Position numbers and translations under genes: made by a program. 12,110 nucleotides of DNA. It comes from Bacteroidota bacterium. GTDB taxonomy: Bacteria; Bacteroidota; Bacteroidia; Chitinophagales; Chitinophagaceae. Location: contig JAEZLJ010000013.1 in the NCBI GenBank assembly GCA_023415275.1, positions 1-12,110 of the forward strand, in the 5' to 3' direction. A model generated the notes under the pieces. The model was given only the letters and a program-made list of their open reading frames with translations. It was not told the DNA's origin and ran no database searches. Every line of letters begins with the position of its first letter. The stretch's first letter is position 1. Shown here one piece after another: positions 6,522-12,110 of the stretch.

Positions 6522-7586
6522 TTAATTTTTATTAGCCAATTGGCCACAGGCAGCATCGATATCTTTTCCTCTACTGCGACGCAAACGGGCGTTAACCTTG
6601 TTTTTAGCCAGGTAGTCCATAAAGGCTTCTACCTTGGACTCTTCAGGCTTTTCGAATTTGGCCGCATCAATAGGATTGTATTCTATCAGGTTAATAAGGT
6701 CGGCAGGAACCCGGCGGTACAGCTTGATCAGCTCATCTGCATCCTTAAGTGAGTCATTAAAATCTTTGAAAAGAATGTATTCGAAAGTGATCTCATTTTT
6801 AGTCTGCGCATAAAAATGATTTAGTGCCTCCACCAGCGACTGTATGTCGTTACTGTCATTGATGGGCATGATCTCATGGCGCTTTTTATCATTAGCAGCA
6901 TGCAGAGACAGAGCCAGCTTGAACTTCACCTTATCATCTCCCAATTGCCTGATCTGTTTGGCAACCCCCGCGGTGGAAACGGTGATACGCCTGGGACTCA
7001 TGCCCAATCCATCAGGAGATGTGATGCGCTCAATAGCTTTCATTACATTCTTATAGTTCAGCAGGGGTTCCCCCATGCCCATAAAAACAATATTGCTGAG
7101 CTTCTTATCATATACTCTTTCGCATTGTTGATTGATAAGCACCACCTCATCATAAATCTCATCAAAATCAAGGTTCCGCTTTCTTTCAATGTAGCCCGTA
7201 GCGCAAAATTTACAGCTTAAAGAACAGCCGATCTGCGAGGAAACGCAAGCTGTATAACGGTTGTCTGTGGGTATTAGCACACCTTCGCACAAATGTCCTT
7301 CATGTGTTCTGAAACGTGACTTGATGGTTCCATCGGCACTATACTGGGAAGCGTCTACCATTAAGGCCGGAAGTGTAAAGTTCTCCCCCAATTTCTGGCG
7401 AAGATCCTTGCTCAGGTTAGTCATATCAGCAAAAGAATGGGCATGTTTTTGCCATAGCCATTCCCAAACCTGGTGTGCCCTAAATTTCTTTTCGCCCATG
7501 GCTATGAAATATTGCTCCAGTTCAGAAAGGCTTAAATGCCGGATATTCTTAGTGCTTTTTAACTTTACAGTGGCCGTTTCAGACAT
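6522..7586 (-). CDS. rlmN: RlmN, radical-SAM 23S rRNA/tRNA adenine-C2 methyltransferase
   Basis: RlmN methylates C2 of A2503 in 23S rRNA and A37 in some tRNAs. The radical-SAM cluster motif is C121-x3-C125-x2-C128 (IGCSLSCKFCATG). The two mechanistic cysteines are also present: C114 (TACVSSQIGC), seven residues before the first cluster cysteine as in E. coli RlmN, and C347 (DIDAACGQL). Other conserved blocks are MGMGEPLLNY (169-178), SPRRITVSTAGV (197-208), LALSLHAAND (224-233) and RRSRGKDIDAACGQL near the end. Having the C-terminal cysteine separates it from non-methylating relatives. Length 354 is normal. The ATG follows a TATCTTTG promoter box by 4 bases, and the gene diverges from the small secreted-protein gene at 7680. 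Confidence 0.97.
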   Translation of the reverse strand: MSETATVKLKSTKNIRHLSLSELEQYFIAMGEKKFRAHQVWEWLWQKHAHSFADMTNLSKDLRQKLGENFTLPALMVDASQYSADGTIKSRFRTHEGHLCEGVLIPTDNRYTACVSSQIGCSLSCKFCATGYIERKRNLDFDEIYDEVVLINQQCERVYDKKLSNIVFMGMGEPLLNYKNVMKAIERITSPDGLGMSPRRITVSTAGVAKQIRQLGDDKVKFKLALSLHAANDKKRHEIMPINDSNDIQSLVEALNHFYAQTKNEITFEYILFKDFNDSLKDADELIKLYRRVPADLINLIEYNPIDAAKFEKPEESKVEAFMDYLAKNKVNARLRRSRGKDIDAACGQLANKN

Positions 7587-7590
7587 CGTG

Positions 7591-7598
7591 CAAAGATA
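7591..7598 (-). promoter_or_regulatory. Bacteroidota -7 box TATCTTTG before rlmN
   Basis: On the minus strand TATCTTTG fits TAnnTTTG exactly and is followed by CACG and the ATG. The arrangement is nearly identical to that before the gene at 5634. No -33 TTG is seen at the usual distance. Confidence 0.6.
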
Positions 7599-7679
7599 GA
7601 TCGAATGCCCTGATGGCTTTGTTAAAAGGCCTGTTTTTACCTCAGGCTTTTAAGTATATTCACTTAATATTTTACTACC

Positions 7680-8051
7680 ATGAAAATAACTTCACTGCTT
7701 CTGCTTTTATGTATTGCCACAAGTTCTTTGCTTGCCCAGGATTCCACGCTTACCGAATACAAGGGACTGTATAAGTTCAGGGAAGGCAGCCCAACGCCTT
7801 CTGTTGATATTACTATTGAAAATGGTAGCTTATATGCCAATTCCAGTATTGGTTCAGCTTCACTGAAATGGATTAGTAAGGACACCTTCAGCATACCCGA
7901 TCATGGGGGAATGGCTTATTTCTATCGTAGCGATAAAGGAAAAGTAAACAGCATCAAGGTAGAGGTAGCCGACATGATACTGGAAGGTGATAAGCAGGAT
8001 CCTGCATTTGCATTAAACAGGCGTAAAAAGGTTTACTACCTATCCAGGTAA
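7680..8051 (+). CDS. Small secreted protein, resembles DUF3471-type beta domains
   Basis: Residues 1-20 (MKITSLLLLLCIATSSLLAQ) form a Sec signal peptide; C11 lies inside the hydrophobic core, so a lipoprotein is unlikely. The mature part of about 103 residues follows the pattern YKGLYKF...SVDITIENGSLYA...LKWISKDTFSIPD..GMAYFYRSDKGKVNSIKVEV. That order of short beta strands resembles the DUF3471 domain often found at the C-terminus of serine beta-lactamase-like proteins in Bacteroidota. Here it stands alone, with no catalytic domain. It is divergent from rlmN and 89 bases before the thiolase start. The family link is by pattern only and no enzymatic residues are evident, so function is unknown. 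Confidence 0.7.
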   Translation: MKITSLLLLLCIATSSLLAQDSTLTEYKGLYKFREGSPTPSVDITIENGSLYANSSIGSASLKWISKDTFSIPDHGGMAYFYRSDKGKVNSIKVEVADMILEGDKQDPAFALNRRKKVYYLSR

Positions 8052-8140
8052 TACAAATTTCCCTTACAGTATATTGCGCCCTAAGCGGGGAACAGGAGCG
8101 TTTTTTCCTGTTACTACCGGCTTTATTGAAAATCCTGAAC

Positions 8141-9337
8141 ATGAGAGATGTATTCGTAATAGATGCCATTCGAACACCCATTGGTAAATATGGTGGGGCA
8201 CTTAGCTCTGTACGCCCTGACGATCTGTTGGCTCATACCATAAAACAATTAATGGCCAGGAACAATACCATTGACCATTCTGCTATAGAAGACGTGATAG
8301 CCGGGGATGCCAACCAGGCGGGTGAAGATAACCGGAATGTAGCGCGTATGGCGACCTTGCTGGCTGGTCTGCCCGTCACAGTGTCGGGTACCACGGTAAA
8401 CAGGCTTTGCGCTTCCGGGCTGCAAGCTATTATGGATGGTGCCAGGCAAATAGCCTGTGAGGATGCCGAGATCATTATTGCCTGTGGCGTGGAAAGCATG
8501 AGCAGGGCTCCCTTTGTCATGCCAAAGGCTCAATCTCCATTTGAAAGAAAAGCTGAAATATATGATACCACCCTGGGGTGGAGGTTTGTGAATGAGCAGA
8601 TGAAGGAGGCTTATTATCCCTATAGCATGGGCGAAACAGGAGAAAATGTAGCTAAGAAATGGGGCATCTCCCGTCAAAAACAGGATGAATTTGCACTAGC
8701 CTCACAGGAAAAATATTTCGCTGCCCTGGACAAGGGGCTTTGGCGTGATGAAATAGTACCTGTAGAGGTCAAAAAGGATAAGAACGCCATCCAATTTGTG
8801 GAGACTGATGAACATCCTCGCCAGACTTCTCTTGAAAAGCTTGGTGCTTTGAAGCCTGCTTTTACCAAGGATGGCACTGTCACAGCAGGTAATGCAGCCG
8901 GCATCAATGATGGGGCAGCAGCTATGCTCCTGGCCAGCCCTGAGGCTGTAAAGAAATATGAACTAAAGCCTATTGCCAAGATCATATCCATGGCTACGGC
9001 AGGAGTGGACCCGGCCATTATGGGTATTGGTCCTGTACCTGCTACCCAAAAAGCGCTGAGGAAGGCCAGCCTTTCCATTGCCAATATGGACCTTATAGAA
9101 TTGAATGAAGCCTTTGCATCACAGGCATTGGCCTGTATCCATGACCTGGGTATTGACCCGTCCAGGGTAAATGTAAATGGTGGTTCCATTGCTTTAGGGC
9201 ATCCCTTAGGCTGTAGCGGTGTAAGGATCTCTACCACATTGTTGCATGAAATGAACAGGAGAAAGGCCCGGTATGGCCTGGCCACCATGTGTGTAGGGGT
9301 GGGACAGGGCGCTGCCATCATATATGAGCTATGTTGA
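8141..9337 (+). CDS. pcaF: Thiolase, 3-oxoadipyl-CoA thiolase (PcaF/PaaJ)-like
   Basis: Thiolases cleave a 3-ketoacyl-CoA with CoA to acetyl-CoA and a shortened acyl-CoA. The catalytic set is complete: nucleophile C90 (NRLCASG), H354 (ALGHPLGCSG), C384 (TMCVGVGQG) and N322 in NEAFA. ANQAGEDNRNVARMA (57-71) and AEIYDTTLGWRFVN (138-151) are the blocks I associate with PcaF/PaaJ, which split 3-oxoadipyl-CoA to succinyl-CoA and acetyl-CoA at the end of aromatic (protocatechuate, phenylacetate) breakdown. A general acetyl-CoA acyltransferase (FadA-like) is the alternative. The protein has 398 residues, normal length, and no signal peptide. I chose ATG 8141 because it gives the family N-terminus MRDVFVIDAIRTPIG; an upstream TTG at 8126 would add only five residues. 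No other aromatic-degradation gene is in the window. Confidence 0.9.
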   Translation: MRDVFVIDAIRTPIGKYGGALSSVRPDDLLAHTIKQLMARNNTIDHSAIEDVIAGDANQAGEDNRNVARMATLLAGLPVTVSGTTVNRLCASGLQAIMDGARQIACEDAEIIIACGVESMSRAPFVMPKAQSPFERKAEIYDTTLGWRFVNEQMKEAYYPYSMGETGENVAKKWGISRQKQDEFALASQEKYFAALDKGLWRDEIVPVEVKKDKNAIQFVETDEHPRQTSLEKLGALKPAFTKDGTVTAGNAAGINDGAAAMLLASPEAVKKYELKPIAKIISMATAGVDPAIMGIGPVPATQKALRKASLSIANMDLIELNEAFASQALACIHDLGIDPSRVNVNGGSIALGHPLGCSGVRISTTLLHEMNRRKARYGLATMCVGVGQGAAIIYELC

Positions 9338-9386
9338 ACGCATTATTATTGGCGGGCTTAGTATAATTATTGAAACAAGGATAGGA

Positions 9387-9866
9387 ATGAAGATCTCCCT
9401 GTTATTTATTTTGATGGCTACAGTATTCAATTCCTGTTTTTTATTTCCTAAATACCGGCGCAGCTACTTTACCTATAACGATAGTTCTCAAACTTATTCC
9501 ATACCTGTTATCATCCCTAAAGGATATAAAAGGGAAAGAACAGAAGTGGACAGCTCAGGTAACACCATTCTCACTTACAGCTATGGTTCCGAACAGTTCT
9601 ATATTGCTCATATGGCAGATACAACTTCCGACGTGTATCTTATAGATGAAGCAGCCAATATACCCAGGCTTTATGAACCCACAGGATCGCTGGTATTTAA
9701 AGGAATGGATTCCCTGCAACGATACTGGCGCGAGGTGCGCCAGGATAAATGGCGTGCAGGATACAGGAATGTATCACCTGAAAAAGAAGTTCCCTTCGAT
9801 TCAGCCACCAATTACTTTATGGTACATCCCGTCAATCCCAGGGAGCAGGGATCAGCTAAAAGATAA
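9387..9866 (+). CDS. Small putative lipoprotein of unknown function
   Basis: I do not recognise this 159-residue protein. Its N-terminus, MKISLLFILMATVFNSC, is a signal sequence ending in a plausible though imperfect lipobox (FNSC, C17); the phenylalanine and asparagine before the cysteine are unusual. The mature part has tyrosine- and serine-rich beta-like stretches (YFTYNDSSQTYSIPVIIP; GNTILTYSYGSEQFYIAH) and a Trp/Arg-rich region (YWREVRQDKWRAGYR, 113-127). I chose ATG 9387 because it begins the signal sequence; a frame opening at 9324 would add 21 residues and hide it. It lies 49 bases after the thiolase and overlaps the 3' end of hisS by 15 bases tail to tail. No acidic residues follow the cysteine, so a periplasm-facing position is more likely. 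Confidence 0.7.
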   Translation: MKISLLFILMATVFNSCFLFPKYRRSYFTYNDSSQTYSIPVIIPKGYKRERTEVDSSGNTILTYSYGSEQFYIAHMADTTSDVYLIDEAANIPRLYEPTGSLVFKGMDSLQRYWREVRQDKWRAGYRNVSPEKEVPFDSATNYFMVHPVNPREQGSAKR

Positions 9867-11255
9867 AGTACTGATCTCGTTAAAAGGTAAGGTACGTTGC
9901 TCACCCGTCCGGAGATCTTTGATTATAAAAGTTTTTTCCTCTACTTCTTTCGAACCAATAATGATAATAAAGGGTATTTGTTTCTTTTCGGCATATTTAA
10001 ATTGCTTATCAAATTTTGCCTGCTCATGAAACAGTTCCGCGGCGATCCCCGCCTTCCTCACTTCCGATAACAACTCATAAGCTATTTTGCTTTCCTCCTG
10101 CCCGGTGTTGAAGAAAAGCACCCGTGTACCTTGTTCCACTTTCGATGGGAACAATTGCAATTCCTCCATCACATCATAGATCCGGTCCACGCCAAAGGAG
10201 ATGCCTACACCCGGAATATTGGGCACACCAAATAAACCGGTCAGGTCATCATAACGTCCACCGCCGCCAATTGATCCGATCTTCACAGTGGATGGCGCCT
10301 TGGCTTCGAATATGATACCAGTATAATAATTAAGACCTCTTGCCAGGGTAAAGTCAATGATCAGGGAGGTAGACCTGTTGGTAGCTGCATCATTGTCTTT
10401 CGACCGTTGGTCATTGATCATGTTTAAGATGAACTCCAGTTCAGCAATCCCTTTTTTGCCATCTTCAGTATCCATCAACAATTCTTTAATGGAAGCCATT
10501 TTGGATTCATTGCTGCCATTGATGCCCAGGTATTTTTCAATAACAGATACCTGTTCCATGCTTAAACCTCTTTCCAGTAATTCTTCCTTTACTTTTTCCA
10601 GGCCTATTTTATCCAGTTTGTCTATGGCAATGGTTATATCCACCAACTTGTCTGCACCACCACAAATAGCTGCCAGTGCCGACAATATCTTCCTCGAGTT
10701 AATGCGCAATTCGCAGCCTGCTATACCCAGCCTGGAGAATACATCCGTATAAAGGTTGACGAACTCCACTTCGTTCAGCAAAGAGTTGCTGCCCACTATA
10801 TCGGCATCGCATTGATAAAATTCACGGTACCTGCCTTTTTGTGGCCTGTCGGCCCGCCAAACGGGTTGTATTTGATAGCGCTTGAACGGAAAAGTAAGCT
10901 GGCCGTGATTCATGGCCACGTACCGGGCAAAGGGAATAGTTAAGTCGTATTTTAATGCCCTTTCAGTTATGCCTTTATTGTTCTTACCCTTTAATATTTT
11001 TTCAAAATCCTCCCGGGCCTGGTTTTCTTTAGCAGGGTTGTCCAGTCCATTATTCAATATTTTGATAATGAGCTTGTCACCTTCTTCGCCATATTTACCC
11101 ATCAGGGTATCCAGGTTTTCCATAGCTGGTGTTTCTATGGGCAAAAAACCATACAACTCAAAAACTGAACGGATCGTATTAAAGATAAATGCCCGCTTTC
11201 TTACTACATCGGGACCAAAATCGCGGGTGCCCTGGGGAATGGAAGGTTTACTCAT
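9852..11255 (-). CDS. hisS: Histidine-tRNA ligase
   Basis: HisRS charges tRNA-His with histidine using ATP. The class II core is complete: QGTRDFGPD at 8-16, motif 1 at about 36-50, motif 2 VWRADRP...GRYREFYQCDAD at 132-152, the histidine-specific LARGLNYYTG (304-313, with R307), GGGGRYDDL (330-338) and motif 3 GVGISFGVDRI (349-359). Residues 376-465 are the C-terminal anticodon-binding domain. At 467 residues it is somewhat longer than the E. coli enzyme; an insertion around 70-100 (NNGLDNPAKENQARED...) accounts for part of this and is typical of Bacteroidota-type HisRS. A TACTTTTG box lies 7 bases before the ATG, in the 30-base gap after the phosphatase gene. The 3' end overlaps the convergent lipoprotein gene by 15 bases. 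Confidence 0.98.
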   Translation of the reverse strand: MSKPSIPQGTRDFGPDVVRKRAFIFNTIRSVFELYGFLPIETPAMENLDTLMGKYGEEGDKLIIKILNNGLDNPAKENQAREDFEKILKGKNNKGITERALKYDLTIPFARYVAMNHGQLTFPFKRYQIQPVWRADRPQKGRYREFYQCDADIVGSNSLLNEVEFVNLYTDVFSRLGIAGCELRINSRKILSALAAICGGADKLVDITIAIDKLDKIGLEKVKEELLERGLSMEQVSVIEKYLGINGSNESKMASIKELLMDTEDGKKGIAELEFILNMINDQRSKDNDAATNRSTSLIIDFTLARGLNYYTGIIFEAKAPSTVKIGSIGGGGRYDDLTGLFGVPNIPGVGISFGVDRIYDVMEELQLFPSKVEQGTRVLFFNTGQEESKIAYELLSEVRKAGIAAELFHEQAKFDKQFKYAEKKQIPFIIIIGSKEVEEKTFIIKDLRTGEQRTLPFNEISTLSFS

Positions 11256-11262
11256 CTGCTGT

Positions 11263-11270
11263 CAAAAGTA
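11263..11270 (-). promoter_or_regulatory. Bacteroidota -7 box TACTTTTG before hisS
   Basis: On the minus strand TACTTTTG fits TAnnTTTG and ends 7 bases before the hisS ATG. It sits in the short gap after the phosphatase gene, so hisS may have its own promoter in addition to read-through. Confidence 0.5.
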
Positions 11271-11285
11271 AAAACTAATAATGGG

Positions 11286-11765
11286 TTATTTGGTTTGCGG
11301 CCTGGCTGCATACCTGGCAATGATTTGATCACAGGCTTTATCAATCAGTTCGTACACTTCATGATAGCCTGGTTCTTCGCCATACCAGGGGTCTGGTACT
11401 GAAGCGTTTTTACCAGGATATAGTTCGTTTAAAAACAACTCCACCTTGCTTTCATCATAACGCCCTTTGGCAATACGCCGGATATCGTCAATTACATCAT
11501 CTGCCATGGCATAGATCTTATCATACCTCTCCATGTCTTCTTTTACAAAGCGCCTGGCTCTTTGATCACAAATATCAATGCCATTCAAGCGGGCTACTTT
11601 TTGTGAAAGAGGATGTGGTGCCTCGCCCACATGATATCCATTAGTGCCTGCACTATCTACCTGCCAGTTTAGTCCTGCCTCCCTGGCCTTGGATTGAAGT
11701 ATGCCTTCCGCCAGCGGGCTCCGGCAAATGTTTCCCAAACACACCATCAATATTTTCATTGCCAT
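11286..11765 (-). CDS. Low-molecular-weight protein-tyrosine-phosphatase
   Basis: These small cytoplasmic enzymes hydrolyse phosphotyrosine, or phosphoarginine in some relatives. The N-terminal P-loop is C9-LGNI-C14-R15-S16 (VCLGNICRSPLAEG), with C9 the nucleophile and R15 binding phosphate. The general acid is D125 in VPDPWYG, where the usual motif is DP(Y/W/F). TNGYHVGEAPHPLSQKVARLNGI is the standard LMW-PTP middle part. The length, 159, is normal. The start may be ATG 11765 or the second ATG at 11759, which gives MKILMVCLGN; the difference is two residues. A TAAATTTG box lies 13 bases before the first ATG. hisS follows after 30 bases. No exopolysaccharide kinase gene, the common partner of Wzb-type enzymes, is nearby, so the substrate is unknown. 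Confidence 0.95.
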   Translation of the reverse strand: MAMKILMVCLGNICRSPLAEGILQSKAREAGLNWQVDSAGTNGYHVGEAPHPLSQKVARLNGIDICDQRARRFVKEDMERYDKIYAMADDVIDDIRRIAKGRYDESKVELFLNELYPGKNASVPDPWYGEEPGYHEVYELIDKACDQIIARYAARPQTK

Positions 11766-11778
11766 GATTTAAGGGGGG

Positions 11779-11786
11779 CAAATTTA
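11779..11786 (-). promoter_or_regulatory. Bacteroidota -7 box TAAATTTG before the phosphatase gene
   Basis: TAAATTTG on the minus strand fits TAnnTTTG and ends 13 bases before ATG 11765 (19 before ATG 11759). No -33 TTG is visible at 17-19 bases. The region between box and start has a CCCCCC run and no purine-rich ribosome site. Confidence 0.5.
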
Positions 11787-11877
11787 AGACTTTCCTGTGG
11801 CAGGCCCTTTATTCTAAAAGGATAGGTGATCCTCCCAACCTTTATTCTCCTGCTTCAATGAATGCTTTTTGAAAGGA

Positions 11878-11936
11878 TTACATACCTCCTATGTAACATG
11901 TCTGTACCAGCTCTTTAATGAGCCGGCACAGACATG
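11878..11936. repeat. Two abutting stem-loops in the gene-free right end
   Basis: TTACATA (11878-11884) pairs with TATGTAA (11890-11896) around CCTCC. Directly next to it, 11897-11913 pairs with 11920-11936 around a 6-base loop: 17 pairs in all, with two A-C mismatches on the plus strand that become G-U pairs in minus-strand RNA. Neither is followed by a T-run, so they are not standard terminators. They lie 113-171 bases upstream of the phosphatase start. Confidence 0.6.
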
Positions 11937-11968
11937 GCACAGACACGGCGCAGACACGGCACAAAGGC
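11925..11968 (+). repeat. Degenerate 11-bp tandem repeat, four units (GGCACAGACAC)
   Basis: Units are GGCACAGACAT (11925-11935), GGCACAGACAC (11936-11946), GGCGCAGACAC (11947-11957) and the decayed GGCACAAAGGC (11958-11968). The first unit lies in the right arm of the preceding stem-loop. The period of 11 is not a multiple of three and no reading frame covers it. Confidence 0.75.
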
Positions 11969-12000
11969 GTGGCAGCATAGCCGGAAATCCATGTGTAATT

Positions 12001-12044
12001 GGTAGTGTTTAGATAACTGTGTGGTAGTGTTTAGATAACTGTGT
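12001..12044 (+). repeat. Exact 22-bp tandem duplication
   Basis: Bases 12001-12022 and 12023-12044 are identical and adjacent: each begins GGTAGTGTTTAG and ends ATAACTGTGT. The second copy runs on into AAAGGG. There is no spacer, so this is not CRISPR. The end sequence has the look of an insertion-sequence terminal repeat, possibly IS256-like, but no transposase is in the window and I cannot confirm this. Confidence 0.85.
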
Positions 12045-12110
12045 AAAGGGATAGGGAGGCACAGCAGTTGGCTGATGAGGATTACCTCAGCTGTTGTTGC
12101 CGGACGATAT

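Larger units (their letters stand above)
11766..12110. other. Gene-free, repeat-rich right end of the window
   Basis: I see no supportable protein or RNA gene in these 345 bases on either strand. They hold the phosphatase promoter box, the two stem-loops, the 11-bp tandem repeat, the 22-bp duplication and, at about 12070-12100, an imperfect inverted repeat centred on GAGGATTACCTC. This contrasts with the tightly packed genes elsewhere in the window. Confidence 0.7.

Noticed and set aside
8091..8112. AACAGGA/TCCTGTT inverted repeat before the thiolase as a terminator
   Set aside because: The T-run is in the loop, not after the stem, and 7 bp with an 8-base loop is weak.
8249..9321. Long minus-strand frames opposite the thiolase gene (8249-8677, 8674-9321)
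   Set aside because: They have no family features and mirror a gene with all its catalytic residues; they are antisense shadows.
9324..9386. Longer start of the small lipoprotein gene at 9324
   Set aside because: It overlaps the thiolase 3' end and buries the signal sequence that begins at 9387.
9846..9878. GATCAG...CTGATC inverted repeat at the lipoprotein/hisS junction as a bidirectional terminator
   Set aside because: The stem is only 6 bp with a 16-base loop and no T-run on either strand.
11925..12044. CRISPR-like repeats
   Set aside because: Units of 11 and 22 bases are directly adjacent with no unique spacers, and no cas gene is present.
11878..12110. A tRNA or other known structured RNA in the right end
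   Set aside because: The stem-loops do not form a cloverleaf, there is no T-loop GTTCRA-type motif, and no known RNA consensus was recognised.

Overview
The window most likely comes from a member of the Bacteroidota, probably close to the Chitinophagaceae. The evidence is the protein style (an LptF/G-type permease with a GAPLG...RKGGLG block, small secreted or lipoprotein genes, an LTxxQ-repeat protein), the lack of convincing Shine-Dalgarno sequences, and several minus-strand genes with the TAnnTTTG promoter box of this phylum just before the start codon. The assignment is inferred from the sequence alone. Almost all of the window is ordinary chromosomal gene content with short gaps.

Layout. 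Bases 1-3851 carry a plus-strand run: the 3' end of an LptF/LptG-family permease, an exported Mn-type superoxide dismutase with Tat signal and lipobox, a cation diffusion facilitator (CDF) transporter starting at TTG, an OsmC-family thiol peroxidase overlapping it by 4 bases, and a 1-Cys peroxiredoxin, closed by a strong intrinsic terminator at 3867-3898. Four adjacent genes for superoxide, metal and peroxide handling look like one oxidative-defence transcription unit. Bases 3912-7586 are minus-strand: an RluA-type pseudouridine synthase, an RsuA/RluB-type pseudouridine synthase with a basic N-terminal tail, a secreted Spy/CpxP-like LTxxQ protein, and rlmN. Three of these four genes modify RNA. 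Bases 7680-9866 are plus-strand: a small secreted protein resembling DUF3471 domains, a 3-oxoadipyl-CoA thiolase-like enzyme, and a small putative lipoprotein. Bases 9852-11765 are minus-strand: hisS and, upstream of it, a low-molecular-weight protein-tyrosine-phosphatase gene.

The last ~345 bases (11766-12110) hold no gene I can support but are structurally rich: two abutting stem-loops, a degenerate 11-bp tandem repeat that begins inside one stem, and an exact 22-bp head-to-tail duplication near the edge. This is the least explained part of the window and could border a mobile element beyond it.

I found no CRISPR array, tRNA, rRNA, recognisable transposase or obvious new multi-gene system. 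The items most worth a second look are the oxidative-stress cluster with its lipid-anchored Tat-exported SOD and atypical CDF transporter, the near-leaderless promoter signature, a cluster of ACCAG/CTGGT motifs before the LTxxQ gene, and the repeat-rich right end.
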